A stretch of DNA of 64,000 nucleotides from Lepturacanthus savala (Eukaryota > Chordata > Actinopteri > Scombriformes > Trichiuridae): the NCBI GenBank assembly GCA_030544235.1, contig CM060470.1, forward strand, positions 14,932,856-14,996,855. The letters are read 5' to 3'. Numbering within the stretch: the stretch's first letter is position 1; each line of letters starts with the position of its first letter. The notes below the pieces were generated by a model. It searched no databases. It worked only from the letters and a program-made list of their open reading frames with translations, and had not been told where the DNA came from. A program made the position numbers and the translations under genes. Positions 1 to 12,600 of this stretch are shown piece after piece.

Positions 1-119
1 TGATACTGGTTGAGCCATAGATGATGCAGGGAAGCACATATATATAGTAGTAGTGGGAAAATGTTGTTGACTGTCCACAAACTCTTGTTGAATTCCTTCT
101 GTCTACTCTTTGTTTCTCA

Positions 120-355
120 ATCCAATTAAAGAGTTCTTTTCAGCATGGCGGTGGAAGGCGTGTGACTGCCAGCCCTATCTGTGCCTGTCTCTTCTGCAGG
201 CACTGGAAGAGGCATGGGATGATATTGATGTGGGTGCTGTCCAGGGCTGGATAGGACACTCAAGGTGCTTCTTCTTTAGATGTCTACCCAGGGGAAGATA
301 TTGCCTGTGATGTTGATGAGGTGCTGTGGCCAGACACGACTAGGCGCTGGCACTA
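120..355 (+). pseudogene. C-terminal remnant of a DDE-type DNA transposase
   Basis: Reading 172-290 on the plus strand gives ALEEAWDDIDVGAVQGWIGH and then SRCFFFRCLP. After a one-base frame change near 285 the reading resumes as EDIACDVDEVLWPDTTRR. The pattern of an aspartate-rich stretch, GWI-H-R-FF-RCL and CDVDEVLWPD resembles, from memory, the tail of transposases common in fish genomes. The frame break and the missing catalytic region, which would lie left of the window, mean it is inactive. The family name is inference; Tc1/mariner or IS630-like is the best guess. Confidence 0.5.
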
Positions 356-359
356 TACA

Positions 360-987
360 TCCTAAATATTTTTCTTTACTAGTTTTTTTTTTTTCTACAC
401 ATTTTTCTATTCTGTTAGCTGTATAAATAGAGTGCAATGTAATGTATAGGCTACTGTTGCAGATTTGTTGCAGAGTTTTTTTTAACACTACAGTGGTGTT
501 TCTGCACATATTTCTATAGAATTGGACAATCTCTCTACAGAATTCTCTACATACCAATCTATTATTATGACCACAGAGATAAAAGTGCTTTTTTTATTGA
601 TCACCACAATGCTTAGATGGTTGGGCAAAAATCTGGTAAGATTAGCGTGTGACACTTGATGCAGTTTGAATTTTGTAAGCATGTATGGAGTTAATGCTTA
701 ATTTTGCAGGATATATCAGGTGTTGTGCACTTGGGGTATGGTTTAGTCAATAATGTGAGGAAATTAAGAATGTTTCCAAAAATGTGAATTAACCATCAGA
801 AAAAAATGGATTTGCACATATATATAACCAGGATACTGTATGTAAACTATGAAATGATATACTAGACCTGTATAATCATGTTTCTTTCCCGCTCTGATTC
901 AGCACAATATTGATATCAATGCAGCATATCTCTCAGCTTCAGGTTGAAATACTGTATATTATAAAAACAGTGAACATGTTTTCAAAG
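360..987. other. gene-free stretch, no recognised feature
   Basis: AT-rich sequence with short T tracts and no convincing coding frame or splice pattern. The small open frames on the minus strand here have no domain-like composition. Confidence 0.5.
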
Positions 988-1371
988 TTAAAGGTCCCAT
1001 ATCATGTAAATAGCCACTTTCATCTTCTTTTCATGCACTTTCGTTTGTACTTCCTTGTCTGTGATGTCATTGCAGTAGCGTCCTCTGCCTGTAGAGGTTC
1101 CCAGCATGGCCCAACTGCCCCCCCAACCTTTACACCCTCTTCTTTTTCAGTCTTCTTAGTAAAAATCAGCCAATCAGAAGAGAGACTCGTGAATATTTAT
1201 GAGACGGATCAAAAACAACCCGTGCTTTCCGAGGCTCCTGCGAGGCACTTGAAAGAGCGCTGTAAAACTTCATTCAGTTGAATTTTTGTACTTTAAATTG
1301 CAAATATATCATGTTAAGGGTATCAAAACTTCAAATAAAACCTAGAATAGTACATGATATGGGACCTTTAA
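988..1371. mobile_element. 384-bp MITE with perfect 21-bp terminal inverted repeats and TTAA ends
   Basis: The left end TTAAAGGTCCCATATCATGT (988 onward) is repeated as the exact reverse complement at 1351-1371. The TTAA at each edge is the target site used by piggyBac-type transposases, so this is probably a piggyBac-mobilised non-autonomous element. The interior is 340 bp with no transposase. The open frame crossing it (910-1281, plus) starts outside the element and is fortuitous. A second, one-ended copy lies at 8094-8130. Confidence 0.75.
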
Positions 1372-1522
1372 AATCCAACACTAAATCTCAGTCATTTTAA
1401 AATCAAATTAGCCCTTTGCCCTTAACATAGCCCATTCAATATCAATGAACCAGAGAGAAGGGGTCCAATTTTTGGATCGATATAACAATATTTAGCCCAT
1501 ATTAGTGTAGTTTTCTTGAATG

Positions 1523-1563
1523 CACTAGCTTTTATAACCAAAAGCTAGTGCTTTTGGTTATAA
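1523..1563. repeat. two overlapping palindromes sharing a central arm
   Basis: CACTAGCTTTT (1523-1533) pairs with AAAAGCTAGTG (1540-1550). TTATAACCAAAAGC (1532-1545) pairs with GCTTTTGGTTATAA (1550-1563) around a TAGT loop. Both hairpins use the same central bases, so only one can form at a time. Confidence 0.8.
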
Positions 1564-2726
1564 CTCTATAAAATAAATCAACTTATATTTTAAAGTGATA
1601 CGTTCCAAATGAATATTAATAAATATAATCAGAGTGAAAGTGAATCCAAAAACCTCCCTTTTAATCTGAAACAAAACTGAGATTGAAAATTAAAAAAACA
1701 TATTTTTTGCCCCCCTTCAAACTGCACCTAGTTTATAAATGAGAGCAGTCTGGCTGGAATGCTTCTATTGTAAATACATATTTGCTGCTCCCCCAATTAT
1801 TTGGTTGCTTTTTTACATTTATTTGAAAAAAATAATGGAACCATACTGGAAAAAAGTAGCATCAACTTAAATGGAACAAAAAAAGTATTCTTTTAACAAC
1901 CACCAGAACTATTGGTCTCAAGCAGCCAGACTTTCTGACATGACTCCCCAGTCTATTTGGAATATGTTTTACAACAGGATCAAGCCTGAACCTAACTGAC
2001 CCAACGAAAAGAAAACAGGAAAAGATTGTGGAAACCACCCTGTGACGATCCAGTTTTATTAACATTAAAAAATGTCGTCACAGCTAAAATCACAGCCACG
2101 TGTTACTCAGAAATTGCTGCGTGCATAATCTTTTTAAAGGGAGCCATTATCAAAAGCGGTAAAACAAATGTGACAGTCTTGAGAGCATCCGCTCTCCCTG
2201 GACCCTCATAAAGTCCCCACAGGGATGATGTGATGAACGATCCAAGGCCAGCTCTGGCCCAGGGATGCTCCACTGAACCATGCTTTGATCTATCATCCGG
2301 CCTTCCCATATTAATGATGAGGTCACAGCGTTGAGGGTCACGGCATTGCTGATAAAAGCGCAAAGCCTGCTATTTGTTATGAGCCCAACATGACTGATCA
2401 TAACTCTTTTGATGAAAGGGGACATGATTTCACACCCCTGCGCTGTCACACCCAAGACATGCCCGTGTTCCTCATAATATAATGTCGTTGGGGGTTCACA
2501 GTGAATGAGCCCTATCATAGTCAATGTAGAATCAAATGAAGTGGTTGTTATCACTCATAGGTCAATGATTATGGTCTTCTAGGAGAGTTTGTGACTCTGA
2601 CCCTGCTGATATAACACATGTACTTACTGTATGTGCCATATTAAAAGTTTGTAGGTTGTGCTCTATGTAAGTTCTTACTGTGGCTGAGATCCCAGAAGGC
2701 ATTTGACTGAGAAGCTGCCCTGCTAA

Positions 2727-2776
2727 AGATATATATAGATATAAATATAGATATAGATAGATATAGATATAATAAT
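2727..2776. repeat. GATA/TA-rich microsatellite
   Basis: Imperfect array of GATATA and GATAGATATA units. It gives rise to tyrosine/leucine-rich false frames on the minus strand. Confidence 0.7.
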
Positions 2777-3156
2777 AGGAATGAATAGAAATAAATGTGA
2801 ATGTGGTCACAATATTGATTAGAGCAGTGTATTGCATAAAAAACAACCACAAAACATGTTTCCATGGTACATAAATCATGTTAACATTATATAGTTGACT
2901 AGTACTAATTATATTATTATAGAGCAATAATTGTAAGTCCATATGCATATTATTGTTAATTTAGACAACAGTAACATGGTTATAATTTTGCTGTTCAAAT
3001 ACAACATGAAGTTTTTGCATGTCATGGCTTTAAGATGGAAATTTTGAAAAAAAAATAATTCTTTTGTCTCAGATATCCTATATATGCTTATAGTCATTTA
3101 TCGACCACCTCCTTTAAACATGTTTTAATAATAGATAGGTAAGGTATTATGTCAAT

Positions 3157-3960
3157 GTGATTCTGAAGACAAATGTCATTGTAATAGGTGTGTTTTATTT
3201 AAACTCGAGCAAATTACTGGTAGATTTAATCGCTCAAGTGATAAAAGTTCCAGCACAAACAACCAGTAGCACTGGTAGCCAGATTGATCTTATATTTAGT
3301 AATAGAGCTGAAAAGATTACAAAATCAGACAATGTGACAACTGAGTTGACAGACCATAATATTGTGCTCATATCAAGAAAATGAACCTGCTGGCGGTTCG
3401 CTACTCATGCTGGAGATAAGGAATTCTCAGTGCAGCCATAAAAAAAACATATAGTGGGATGATCTACTCCTTGAAAAATGACTTTTGAAATAACTACTCA
3501 AAGCTTTACAGAACAATTTCAGTCTGCCATCAATGGATTTTCATTTAACATTAAACATAAAAAATAAATATACCGACTGTCGTCTGGGCAAACTACAATT
3601 AATGAAGCAGTGGTACTATTCTTTAAAAATAGCCACAAAATCAAGGTCGGTATATGTTTGCAATACCAAGTAATAAGAGAATGGAGGAAAGAAAACAACA
3701 ACAGCCAGTCAAAACAGCCGGTTATAACAATAACATAACAATACCAATTGAATTTATAGTAAATGACACAATCCTACGGTTCAGCTGATGTGGCACACGC
3801 TGTCAATCAATATGTGGTTGGGTCAGTAGCTACAAGGGATGGAGATCATTAATTTTCATTAATATTGATACAATTATTGAGAATCCTTAAAAATCTGAGT
3901 CTTTACAGATACCGCTGTCGATAATTTTAATAATAGTCTAGAGACGGTTTGATTTATGAA
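3157..3960 (+). pseudogene. LINE endonuclease fragment, degenerate
   Basis: The plus strand encodes STGSQIDLIFSNRAEKITKS followed by DNVTTELTDHNIVLISRK at about 3265-3381. A QIDLIFSN block ending in a DHN-I motif is the usual C-terminal end of an apurinic endonuclease domain in fish non-LTR retrotransposons. The frame closes at 3384, and the following 500 bp hold only short, broken frames that could be the linker before the reverse transcriptase. Related sequence occurs at 5380-5460 and 20526-21170. Confidence 0.55.
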
Positions 3961-4079
3961 CAAAATGGAAATTTCCTTGTGTTTATTAAAGATGACCAAT
4001 GTTGGTCATTTGTTTGAAAAGAACTAGATATGCCCCTTCAAATAACACATAACTGAGGATAGGCAAAATGTATATCTCA

Positions 4080-4770
4080 GTAGTAAATAATGTCCAACAA
4101 CGTGATTCCAATAATGAAGAAAATTGCTGCTTCACCAAACAACAAGTTTGGTGGTTCCAAGGACTTAGGCTGTAGTGAAGTGGCCGCAACAGGAGAATGC
4201 TCTTCTTCTTCCTCTGAGATCAATGTGCCTTCATCATCATCATATTCAGCCTTTTGGGTTTTGTCACTGTCCATTAGCTGCTATAACTGTCTACTGAAAA
4301 GGGTCCAAGGTAGAGTTTCTCTTACTATTAGTAATTTTGTTCTCCTGGTAACATCCAGATATCTGTCCAAACCTTATGCTTGGCAAATACAAATGAAGAG
4401 GGGCCTTCTTAAAGAGTGAAGTGGTCCTTTCCTATATATCAGACCACAGCTCTTTTCTCGCACAATACAAACAGCGTAGAGGTGAACAGGTCCTTCATGA
4501 CCTCAATAAACTCTGCTCTGGTGAAGTCCTTATCTGTGATACTATCCAGTTTGTCCCTTTCTCATCATCTTTCTAAGCCATGGATGTGATGTTAGCTGTA
4601 TATGGTTCAAGGACTCCCTCAACCATCTGCACCTGGTTTTGATGTCCAGTACCAGGATTTACTAAGGAAGTTTGAGCAGGAGCTACTTCTCAGCCAGCAC
4701 TATCTTGGCCATTGCAGATTGTTTCATCCAGACAATGTCTACTCTTAGTTCTGCTGCATACTGGGTCACT
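4080..4770 (-). pseudogene. hAT-family (ZBED-like) transposase pseudogene
   Basis: Reading the minus strand downward from 4770 gives, in shifting frames, QYAAELRVDIVWMKQSAMAK, ILVLDIKTRCRW, DKDFTRAEFIEVMKDLFTST and then FVLCEKR, and an acidic SEEEEEHSP block near 4200. A DIKTRWNS-like motif followed by RAEEF-ELMK-LYTSTL-VS-EK is typical of ZBED/hAT transposases as I recall them. Several stops (for example after AEK) and frame changes show it is dead. It lies between two LINE-like pieces (3157-3960 and 5380-5460), so it may have inserted into an older LINE. Confidence 0.55.
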
Positions 4771-5384
4771 GTGGCAATACAATATTATTTCATTTTCACA
4801 CTAAAGTGTGGTTAATGTCTGCATGGCCACTTTCAGTCATGTTTTAGTGATTAGGAAATACATAATTGTGTTATAATTGAAATATTTGCTCTGAAAAACA
4901 GTGATTTGATTTAAACAATATGGCTCTCGACTATAGACTTGATAGCATTAGTCATGTTTTTTTGTGTTTTGAATAATGTAGAACAACTTCCTAACAACAT
5001 TGGGTTTTGGCCTCCATCTCCAGGAGTAACAATAGCCCAAAGTTTCAAAATTCAACAAAGCAATGCATGTTAATACTACTGAGCCAGTGCTAGTACTGAG
5101 AGCAGTATCGGAGACAGAGGTTGCCAAATTAGTCACATCTCTCAAGTCTCCAAACGCTACAGAAACGCAGAAACAGATCACTTACTCAATTATCAGCCCA
5201 TGAACACGTCATTATCAAGTCATTGGGTCAAGTGACATTTCCAAACCCATGGAAGCCTTTTGTTATGGCCCCTATACACAGAGGGTGTGATGGTCTTTTG
5301 ACCTCCAATTACAGGCCCAGCAGTATCTTACCCTTAGTATCAAAGGTAAAAAAAAAAAATGATTGTCAAGATCCATAATTATAT

Positions 5385-5465
5385 CTATCAATTGGTCTTG
5401 CAGGGCTCTATATTTTTCCCAATCCTGTTCAGCATGTACATTAATGATCTGTGATATGTGATATC
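5385..5465 (+). pseudogene. LINE reverse-transcriptase scrap (GXXQGS...PILFSMYINDL motif)
   Basis: The plus strand at 5417-5455 reads FFPILFSMYINDL, directly after a GLAG-LY stretch. This matches the block GVPQGS-LGP-LF-IYINDL just before the catalytic box of non-LTR reverse transcriptases. No YADD box follows in frame, so it is a fragment. Confidence 0.55.
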
Positions 5466-5562
5466 TTACTATCTGCTAATTAATTTAATTTTACTCACAG
5501 TACTGCAGAACATTTCAATTAAGTTAACAGATATTCATGTTGATGGTTGTGTTTTTTTAGAG

Positions 5563-6418
5563 TAGGGCTCTCAATCTATTCAGATATTTAATCGCAGGAT
5601 TAATCCATAATAAATTGTGATTTACTACGAACATTGATTAATCACACATTTTTTATCTATATTCTAAACGTGATTTCAAATTTTTAATACTCTTAACATG
5701 CAAGTGGACAAATTATTACTGGAACAAAGAGAAATATTCTCCAGAAAATGATCCATAAAAACCTTGAACATCTGCATTTAATATTTAAAAGAAAATGCTA
5801 AAAAAAAATATATGCCGAACACAAGCTCATCGAGCTTAAATTGGCATATCGACCTAATATTGACCTTTACATTACATTACTTAGTAATATGAGTCCTGTA
5901 AATGATACATACCAACTTGTAAATGAAGTATAATGTAACTACTTCTCTCTCTCTCTCTCTCTCTCCTCGCTTTCTCCTGAATGAACCACTATGTTAGAGA
6001 CTGCTGGAGTGATTGTCACTGCTGATTTGGGGAGGACAAAGGCTCCTTTGATAATGTTTAAAGTAAAAGCTGTTGTGTGAAATAGATGAGACAGCAGCCT
6101 TCTTTCTACAGCCCAGGAGCTGGATGCACTGCAGCAGCAGTCATGTAGGGGGACTCAGGAGAGAGAGAGAGAGACTGGTTGTTGATGTTGTCAAGCTATA
6201 AATCACATAAACACTCAAAAGACAATTTACTGGGGAGTCAGACACTTTTGGTTTCAGTTTCAGTTATGCAAGGGCAAAGAGAGTGGTGGAATGCAGCAGT
6301 TAATACAAAGGACAACTGAATTGTTGATTTTGTTGATTTTTTCCGCATGTGTCCCCCGCCTTAATCGTGTGTTAAAACAATTAGTGCTGTTGAAAGGAAT
6401 TGGTGTTAACTTGTTATC
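5563..6418. mobile_element. hAT-like non-autonomous DNA transposon
   Basis: The left end starts AGTAGGGCTCTCAATC and is followed by ATTTAATCGCAGGATTAATC. The right part reads TTAATCGTGTGTTAAAACAA TTAGTGCTGTTGAAAGG. A 'AGGGCTGTCAA ... ATTAATCGCG' start and a 'TTAATCGCGTGTTAAAAAATTAG' end are widespread in fish genomes as a hAT-type element; this is recalled, not searched. The interior has a (CT)n at 5945-5966 and no transposase frame. Confidence 0.5.
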
Positions 6419-6712
6419 ATCACATTCAAATCTATTCTGATCTCAGGAGAGAGACTGCAAGTTGTCTCAGCATACAATTAGGTAGGAATCCATAGATTCA
6501 AACCTCCACTTCAAAACACATGAAAGGGGTCTGGAATAAAGTAAAGTTCAATTTTGCAAATTTAAAGTTTACAAGAAACTTCCTATAAACCGAGGCAGTA
6601 TATACAGAAATTGCACTCATTGGTTCTCTCTATTGCTGAGCAGTAACAGGAACTACTAGCAGCACAGGTAGGCCCTGCTTTGCACCCATATTAATATATG
6701 CACAACATTTAT

Positions 6713-7106
6713 CCACAAGGCTTAATTTGAGGCGGAGCAAGCCGGAGTACGCTCTGGAACCTCTGACGTTGGCTCCGGCAGCTATTTATACTGGATCGGT
6801 GATCCGCTACCTCTCTTGACTATGTAACAAAATGAAAAAAAAAAAAAAAAAAAATTAAATAAATAAATGCAAGTTTATTTAGTGTTAATGTCTGATTTTG
6901 ATATCTGTCTTGTTGGTGATTGAGGGCATTTGACGCAAGCATGGGGGAAAAAACAAAAAAAGCAAAAAAGTTTGCTGAAGATTTTCAAACCATCTGGACA
7001 GTCGGATCCCAAACGAACGAAGCTTAGGTAGCAGATCAGTCAGCGTGCATTGTTTTTTTTTTTCAAACTGGAGCCACTCATCCTCATTTTACAAATCAAG
7101 CACTGT
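6713..7106 (+). mobile_element. degenerate DNA transposon, possible hAT with start of transposase
   Basis: CAAGGCTTAATTTGAGG near 6717 resembles the reverse complement of the right end, CAGTGCTTGATTTGTAAA (7088-7106), so imperfect terminal inverted repeats are likely. A poly-A tract lies at 6836-6854. From about 6942 the plus strand could start a basic reading frame (a run of KK residues then SLLKIFKPSGQSDPKRTK in one frame), like the N-terminus of zinc-finger hAT transposases. It stops quickly. Confidence 0.4.
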
Positions 7107-8093
7107 TAATTAATAAGTACTCATCAAAGGTCCTGTCAAAATATAGCAATCTTTCACAGAGGGATGAATTCTGAAGCAAAATATTTAAACCAAAAAAGAA
7201 AAAAAGTGTAAGACACATACAGTTTTGGTACATTTATAAAAACTTATCAGAACACCATACACTATCAATAAATCATTTGAACGATTTCTTATAGCTGCTG
7301 AGTCAGTGCTATATTAAATAGTTACATTGCCTTTAAATATACTGTTTGTAATTTTTTTAGCAAATCTCTGTCACATCCATCACATCAAAGACAGACACTG
7401 CCTGCTTGATGTCTAAGTAAAACGCTATAAATATAGCATATATTAAATCAATATTATAAATATCAGCCATGAATATGTGTGTGGGTGCATGCATGTGCAT
7501 GCATGTACGTGCTTGTGTGTGTGTTTGTGTGTGAGTGTGCGCTGTGACAGGAAGCAGCGTACCTGTAATGCCTGCAGGAAGAGGCTCCCCATGGTCTGTT
7601 CTCAGACATTTCACTGACTGTCTCAGCCAACATATGGCATCATCTCCAGGAAATCCAATCTTCCTTGAATTGGTAATGTGATCTACTGAATAAGCCTGAC
7701 TATCTAAAGGAGTTCATATGAGTAAATCAACATTAATTTTGAGCAAACGAGACACCAGCTTCACAAAGTAAAGAGGACAAGTTCCCCTAATATCATGGAT
7801 GACGATGAATGAATGGCCTGTACTCATATTAAATCGTGTGTAAATACAACACTAGTGTGACAGTATGATATTCTATACCCATACCACTCTATACCACTCA
7901 CCACTTTTATATTGTGCTATTATAATATATATAATTTCTCCAGTTTGGTTCATCAGTGAGCATATTTAACACAATACTGTGCAATTACAACACTGTGGGA
8001 AAAAGTAAATGCAATGTCACCATGTAGCTGAACTCTTGGAATTTTTACTTGAAGAGCTCTGGCTAAGACCGTATCTAGGCTAGAGGAAAAAAC

Positions 8094-8130
8094 ATGAAAG
8101 TGGCTATTAGCATGCTATGGGACCTTTAAC
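8094..8130 (-). mobile_element. isolated terminus of the 988-1371 MITE family
   Basis: CATGAAAGTGGCTATTAGCA followed by TGCTATGGGACCTTTAA is the reverse complement, with a few changes, of the first 37 bp of the element at 988, and it ends in TTAA. No second terminus was seen within about 1 kb, so the element is truncated. Confidence 0.6.
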
Positions 8131-9036
8131 CTCACACAGTGTGTGAAGTTTACAATAAAGTTCACTGGAGATAAATCCATCTCAAGAACACTTTTACCAA
8201 TGCCCCATGGTAAATACACTAACTAACCCACAAAAACTACTTAGTGGAAATCAAGGACACGTCACCTTCTCTGATCTAACACCGGTGCTGTTAATGAAGG
8301 GAAGAACGCAGCAGGTTTTCTAATGGCTTGCCCTGAATGTCAGCAGGGACAATAAATTTAGCTGTGACTTATCACCCCGACCCAGGCAGGCATACTAATC
8401 AAATGTCATCTAACAGGATCAATGTGAATTGTACTTATTAACTCTGTGATGTTTGGAGTATTCAGTCCTCAACGTAATATATTTGTTTGTGTTTCTGCGA
8501 ATGCCCATTATGAGCATGAGCTTGTGTTGCTGCATGCGACCAAGCTCTACAAAGGTCACCCAATGCATCACTTTGTGAAATCAGGCACTTTTGTATCTAT
8601 CTTTATAGCCTTTCATTTTCATGAACTTTTATTTTTTTTTAAATGCATTTTATTGATTTTCTTTTGATATAAATCTATACAAGCATCATTAAAAAAAAAA
8701 CAAAAAACTCTTTGCACATTCCACTGGCCCATCCCTTCACATAGCTGATAAGTTTGACCCATGTTCTCTCAAATTTCCCCATTTGGCCTTTAACATGATA
8801 CATTATTCTTTTTGGAGTGTAGCAAGTGCAGAAATTCCCCTCACTATTCTTTCATTATTCATATATTCTTTCAAATTAATATTAATTTAGTTTTATTGTG
8901 ATTACATTCTTTAAGAATTTCCATCCCAGTATTGAAAGCCGGGGGTCTGGTTAATTAGTTTTTTGTGATATTGCTGTCATAAATTCATAAATGTTGTTTC
9001 CAAAAAAGAAAAAAGAAATCTGTGCCTTTGCATTCA

Positions 9037-9038
<2 letters not shown>

Positions 9039-9106
<68 letters not shown>
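9039..9106. repeat. (AT)n microsatellite, 34 units
   Basis: Uninterrupted AT dinucleotides for about 68 bp. Confidence 0.95.
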
Positions 9107-9108
<2 letters not shown>

Positions 9109-9329
9109 AATATACAAAAAATAAATAAATAAATAAAAGATCATCCTTTCACTTGATGTTTAAGTCGGCCATGTCACCATTCAGAATTATTTCTTTACTC
9201 TGTATTTCCTTTCATTTCATACGGCACAATATTCATAATCAAACCTTGTCTATCACACAAAACGAAACCTATTCCCTCGCCCTTAGGGATCTGTTGGAGT
9301 TCATTGAATGAATCTCAAACACCAGAGCA

Positions 9330-9640
9330 ATCACTATGAGGGCTGAGTGGCATTCCTCCGCACTAGAAGCCATGTTCCGCTTCATTTGAGCCGACATCCG
9401 GCCAGAGAATGATCTGAGCGGCCACGGGAGTCTTCCCAGCCATTTTGTGGGCGTCTGGACATCCCGGGCTCCTCTGTATTCATTAGCAGGCTAGTCACAG
9501 CGGTGCGATGGAGCGTATCCTCTCAGCGGCCCGCAGGGACTGTCAGCAGAGTGACGGAGACGGATCGCAGGTGGACCATCGAGGAGACCTGCCATAGATT
9601 AACTCGTCTGCCAGCAGGGGGACTCCGCGGTACCATTTGT
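9330..9640. promoter_or_regulatory. GC-richer non-repetitive stretch with a CTCF-like site
   Basis: This block is clearly richer in G+C than its surroundings and contains no open frame of note. At 9611-9624 it has CCAGCAGGGGGACT, close to the vertebrate CTCF core CCAGCAGGGGGC. It could be a regulatory or insulator element in the interval flanking the HNMT cluster. This is inference from one motif and from composition. Confidence 0.25.
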
Positions 9641-12600
9641 TTTCAGCTCAACAGATAATTTTTCTAATTAACCTTTAAGTGCATTGCTTGATGTTGCATT
9701 CGCCGTGTGGAAAGAGCACAGAGCACCTGCCAGAGCTGTCTTCTCTTCTCAAGTACAGCCCTTGGGCTGTACACCCAGTCCCCTGTAAATCAGAGCCGTG
9801 TACAGTATATAAACGCTGAAAAATGTCATCTTGGTTTTGCTGCGAGATGAAACAATGGCCTGATGATGAAGCAACGATATTCAGCGTTTCTCTGCCAGAG
9901 TGATTTAGAAGAGTTCTATGAATGTGCAAACAGAGGATACATCAACAGAAAGAAGGGGTTCTAGATTGAGTTAAAAAAAAAAGAACAAAAAATCATAATT
10001 GATTTTGACAAGGCAACTTGTACCTTGATTTTTTAGACCACATGTCCTAATATAAAACAGGCCCATATAAATTGTGATTATTGATCTGGGTATAGCTGGT
10101 TCATAATGTTCTCCGGGCATTATGCCATAGCATCATGTAGCGTTAGCCGAGGTAAAACACCTCATTATCCACATCCTGTGGTGACCAAATTTTCTCAGAC
10201 GGTCTGTAACAGCACCCCCTACAGTGTAACAGGAAAAAACAACAATCGACAGGATACCCTTATCGATAGTTTCCATCGGCTTCTCAAGAGAATTTTAAGT
10301 AAACTTTTGAAATCCCAAAAGAAGCAAAAATGCAAATTAGGCGGGATCAACTTTTTGGAGCGGATGAACTTGAAGCAATCACGCAAAGCACAGTTTCATC
10401 AGAAAGAAGAAGAAGTAGAGGGTTTGTGTCTAGAAACAAAAGCAGTCATCTACAGGAGCATTTGAGTGGTCTTTGGTCTTTTTTTCAATATTTTTTCTCT
10501 CATATCAGATAGCATTGGCCATGTTTCATGCAGTTTAGAGATGCTGAAAGTCCATATGTGAAGTAGATGTGAAGACACAGACCGTGGAAACAGCTGGGTC
10601 AACAAATACTAATAATTCAGTTATTAAGAATGGCATCTTTGCTGTGTGGTGTTAAAATTTGCAAGACAAAAACAGCTATGTTTACCTGTTCCTGTTTTAA
10701 CTATCAATTTGTTAAAATAATTTGAGTCAACAAAGGAACAAGGCTTTTATTTATTTATTTATTACAACCATGCACAGCTTGCTGTGGTAGGTTGTGCGAT
10801 TGACATATCTCTCAAGCTATAACCGAGTGGACTCAGGAGATTTGGTGTCAAAAACTTCATATTTACCATCAAATATTGCCCCCGGGGCAAGAGACCGTCT
10901 CCTCTGCGAATGAATCAAAAATGGCTATCCCAAGAAGATTTCCCCAAGCCTGGAGAGATTCATGCTTTGGATTAAAAAATGTGTAATTCCATAGCCATCT
11001 GGCTCGAGAAAAGGAATTTAAGAGCTGTGCGGATGCCAGCCCCGATGCCACATCTTGGAATGGGCTATTTCTTTCCAAATGGCTCTGGGCTGTGTCCCCA
11101 TCTATGTATTTCTGCAATAGCATTAGCTTGTGTTCTGTCTGCCCTCCCCTCCTCCTGAAGTTTAAAATATAATCTTTTCTCAGAGCATGGCTGTTTTTGA
11201 TAAGGAATCTAAACTAGGTCAAGGACTGAGAGTAAAGTCATTGAATAGTAATTAAAGCAGCCGGCGATGCTACAGTTCAAACTGTCTCCGCCATGAGCTT
11301 TGAGATAGAAATCCATTCAAGGATTTGGAGAGCCATTGTTTCACTTCCCTCTTGAGTGAAATCATTTCTTGCTATTTTCTTTCTGGGAAGACAAGTCTGT
11401 AATTAAGTGAGCCGAGTTATTATCAAGCCACTGGAGGGACTGGAGGAGTGCTGCCTATTCACCTACTGAAAAATGTGCATCAGTGCATTCCAAAACCAGG
11501 AGACTTCTTTTCCAACACACTTCAATTTCCAATATTGAACAGATTGTGATTTTAGTCCTCCACATGTCCCAAATATAGGGCAACACAGCCTGTTCAAATG
11601 TTTAATTATGTGGAAATTATATTCATATCAAATTATAGCATTTTGCGATTTCTGGATGATTTTAGTAATATTATGTTTACTCGCTGCAACACGGTTGGTT
11701 CTTCATGTTAGTCAAATGAAACATATTTGGGGAAAAAAAGGTTTCATAAAAATTTTAATTTTAGCCGGCATTATGTGGACGGTCCTGAAATCGCCGCTAA
11801 GAAGTTCGTAAAAGTCGGAGAAAGAAAACAGAAACAGAAATATATGTAGATCTGGAAAACAATATGTGAACTAATATTCTCACCAATGGGACCACCATTG
11901 CCTTGTGAAATTCATAATCCCTCTCTGTAAGAAGATGATATTTGGCAGCCACCTCCATCCACATTGTGCCTTTGGTCTTTTTGTTTCTTTAGGAGAGCCT
12001 CTGGCTGAGCATTTGAAGTTTTTAATCTGGCGCTCCAGAGACTAAGGTCACCTTTCACTATCCACCCCCCCTTACTCGCTCTTTTATTTTCTCTTGCTTA
12101 GCTCTGGCAACCCTGCTATTTCACACACTATTAAAAGAAATCTGCTAATGCAAGGAGCGGGGTCCTTGGCTTGTGGAATGGAAAATGATGGCATTTCTGA
12201 ATTCTGTCTCTCCAAAAAGACCCTAGGCGTCTTGTGCAGGGTTTATGACCCTAAGATTAGTCACTTTTTTGGAGCTGGATGTACTGCCCTGGGCTATTTC
12301 TGCCATGAAACTGATTTTCATATTGATGTGCGACGTTGAGCCCTCTCCAGTCCACATATTGGCTCATGCATCACCTGGACTCTGCAGCTGTCAAGCCTCG
12401 GTGATAGCAAGTGAAGCAGACAATTCCTCTGTTAATAAATAAACAAGTGAGACACTGCTAGTACATATTATATTCCCCGGGCTCAAGGCATGTTAATGGC
12501 ATTTTCATTACCATTAACATTGCATGATGTTCAATCTCAATTTCATCCTGATTTCCTTTCACAAAGCGTAATTATGACGTTTGTATGGATTAATTGCTTG

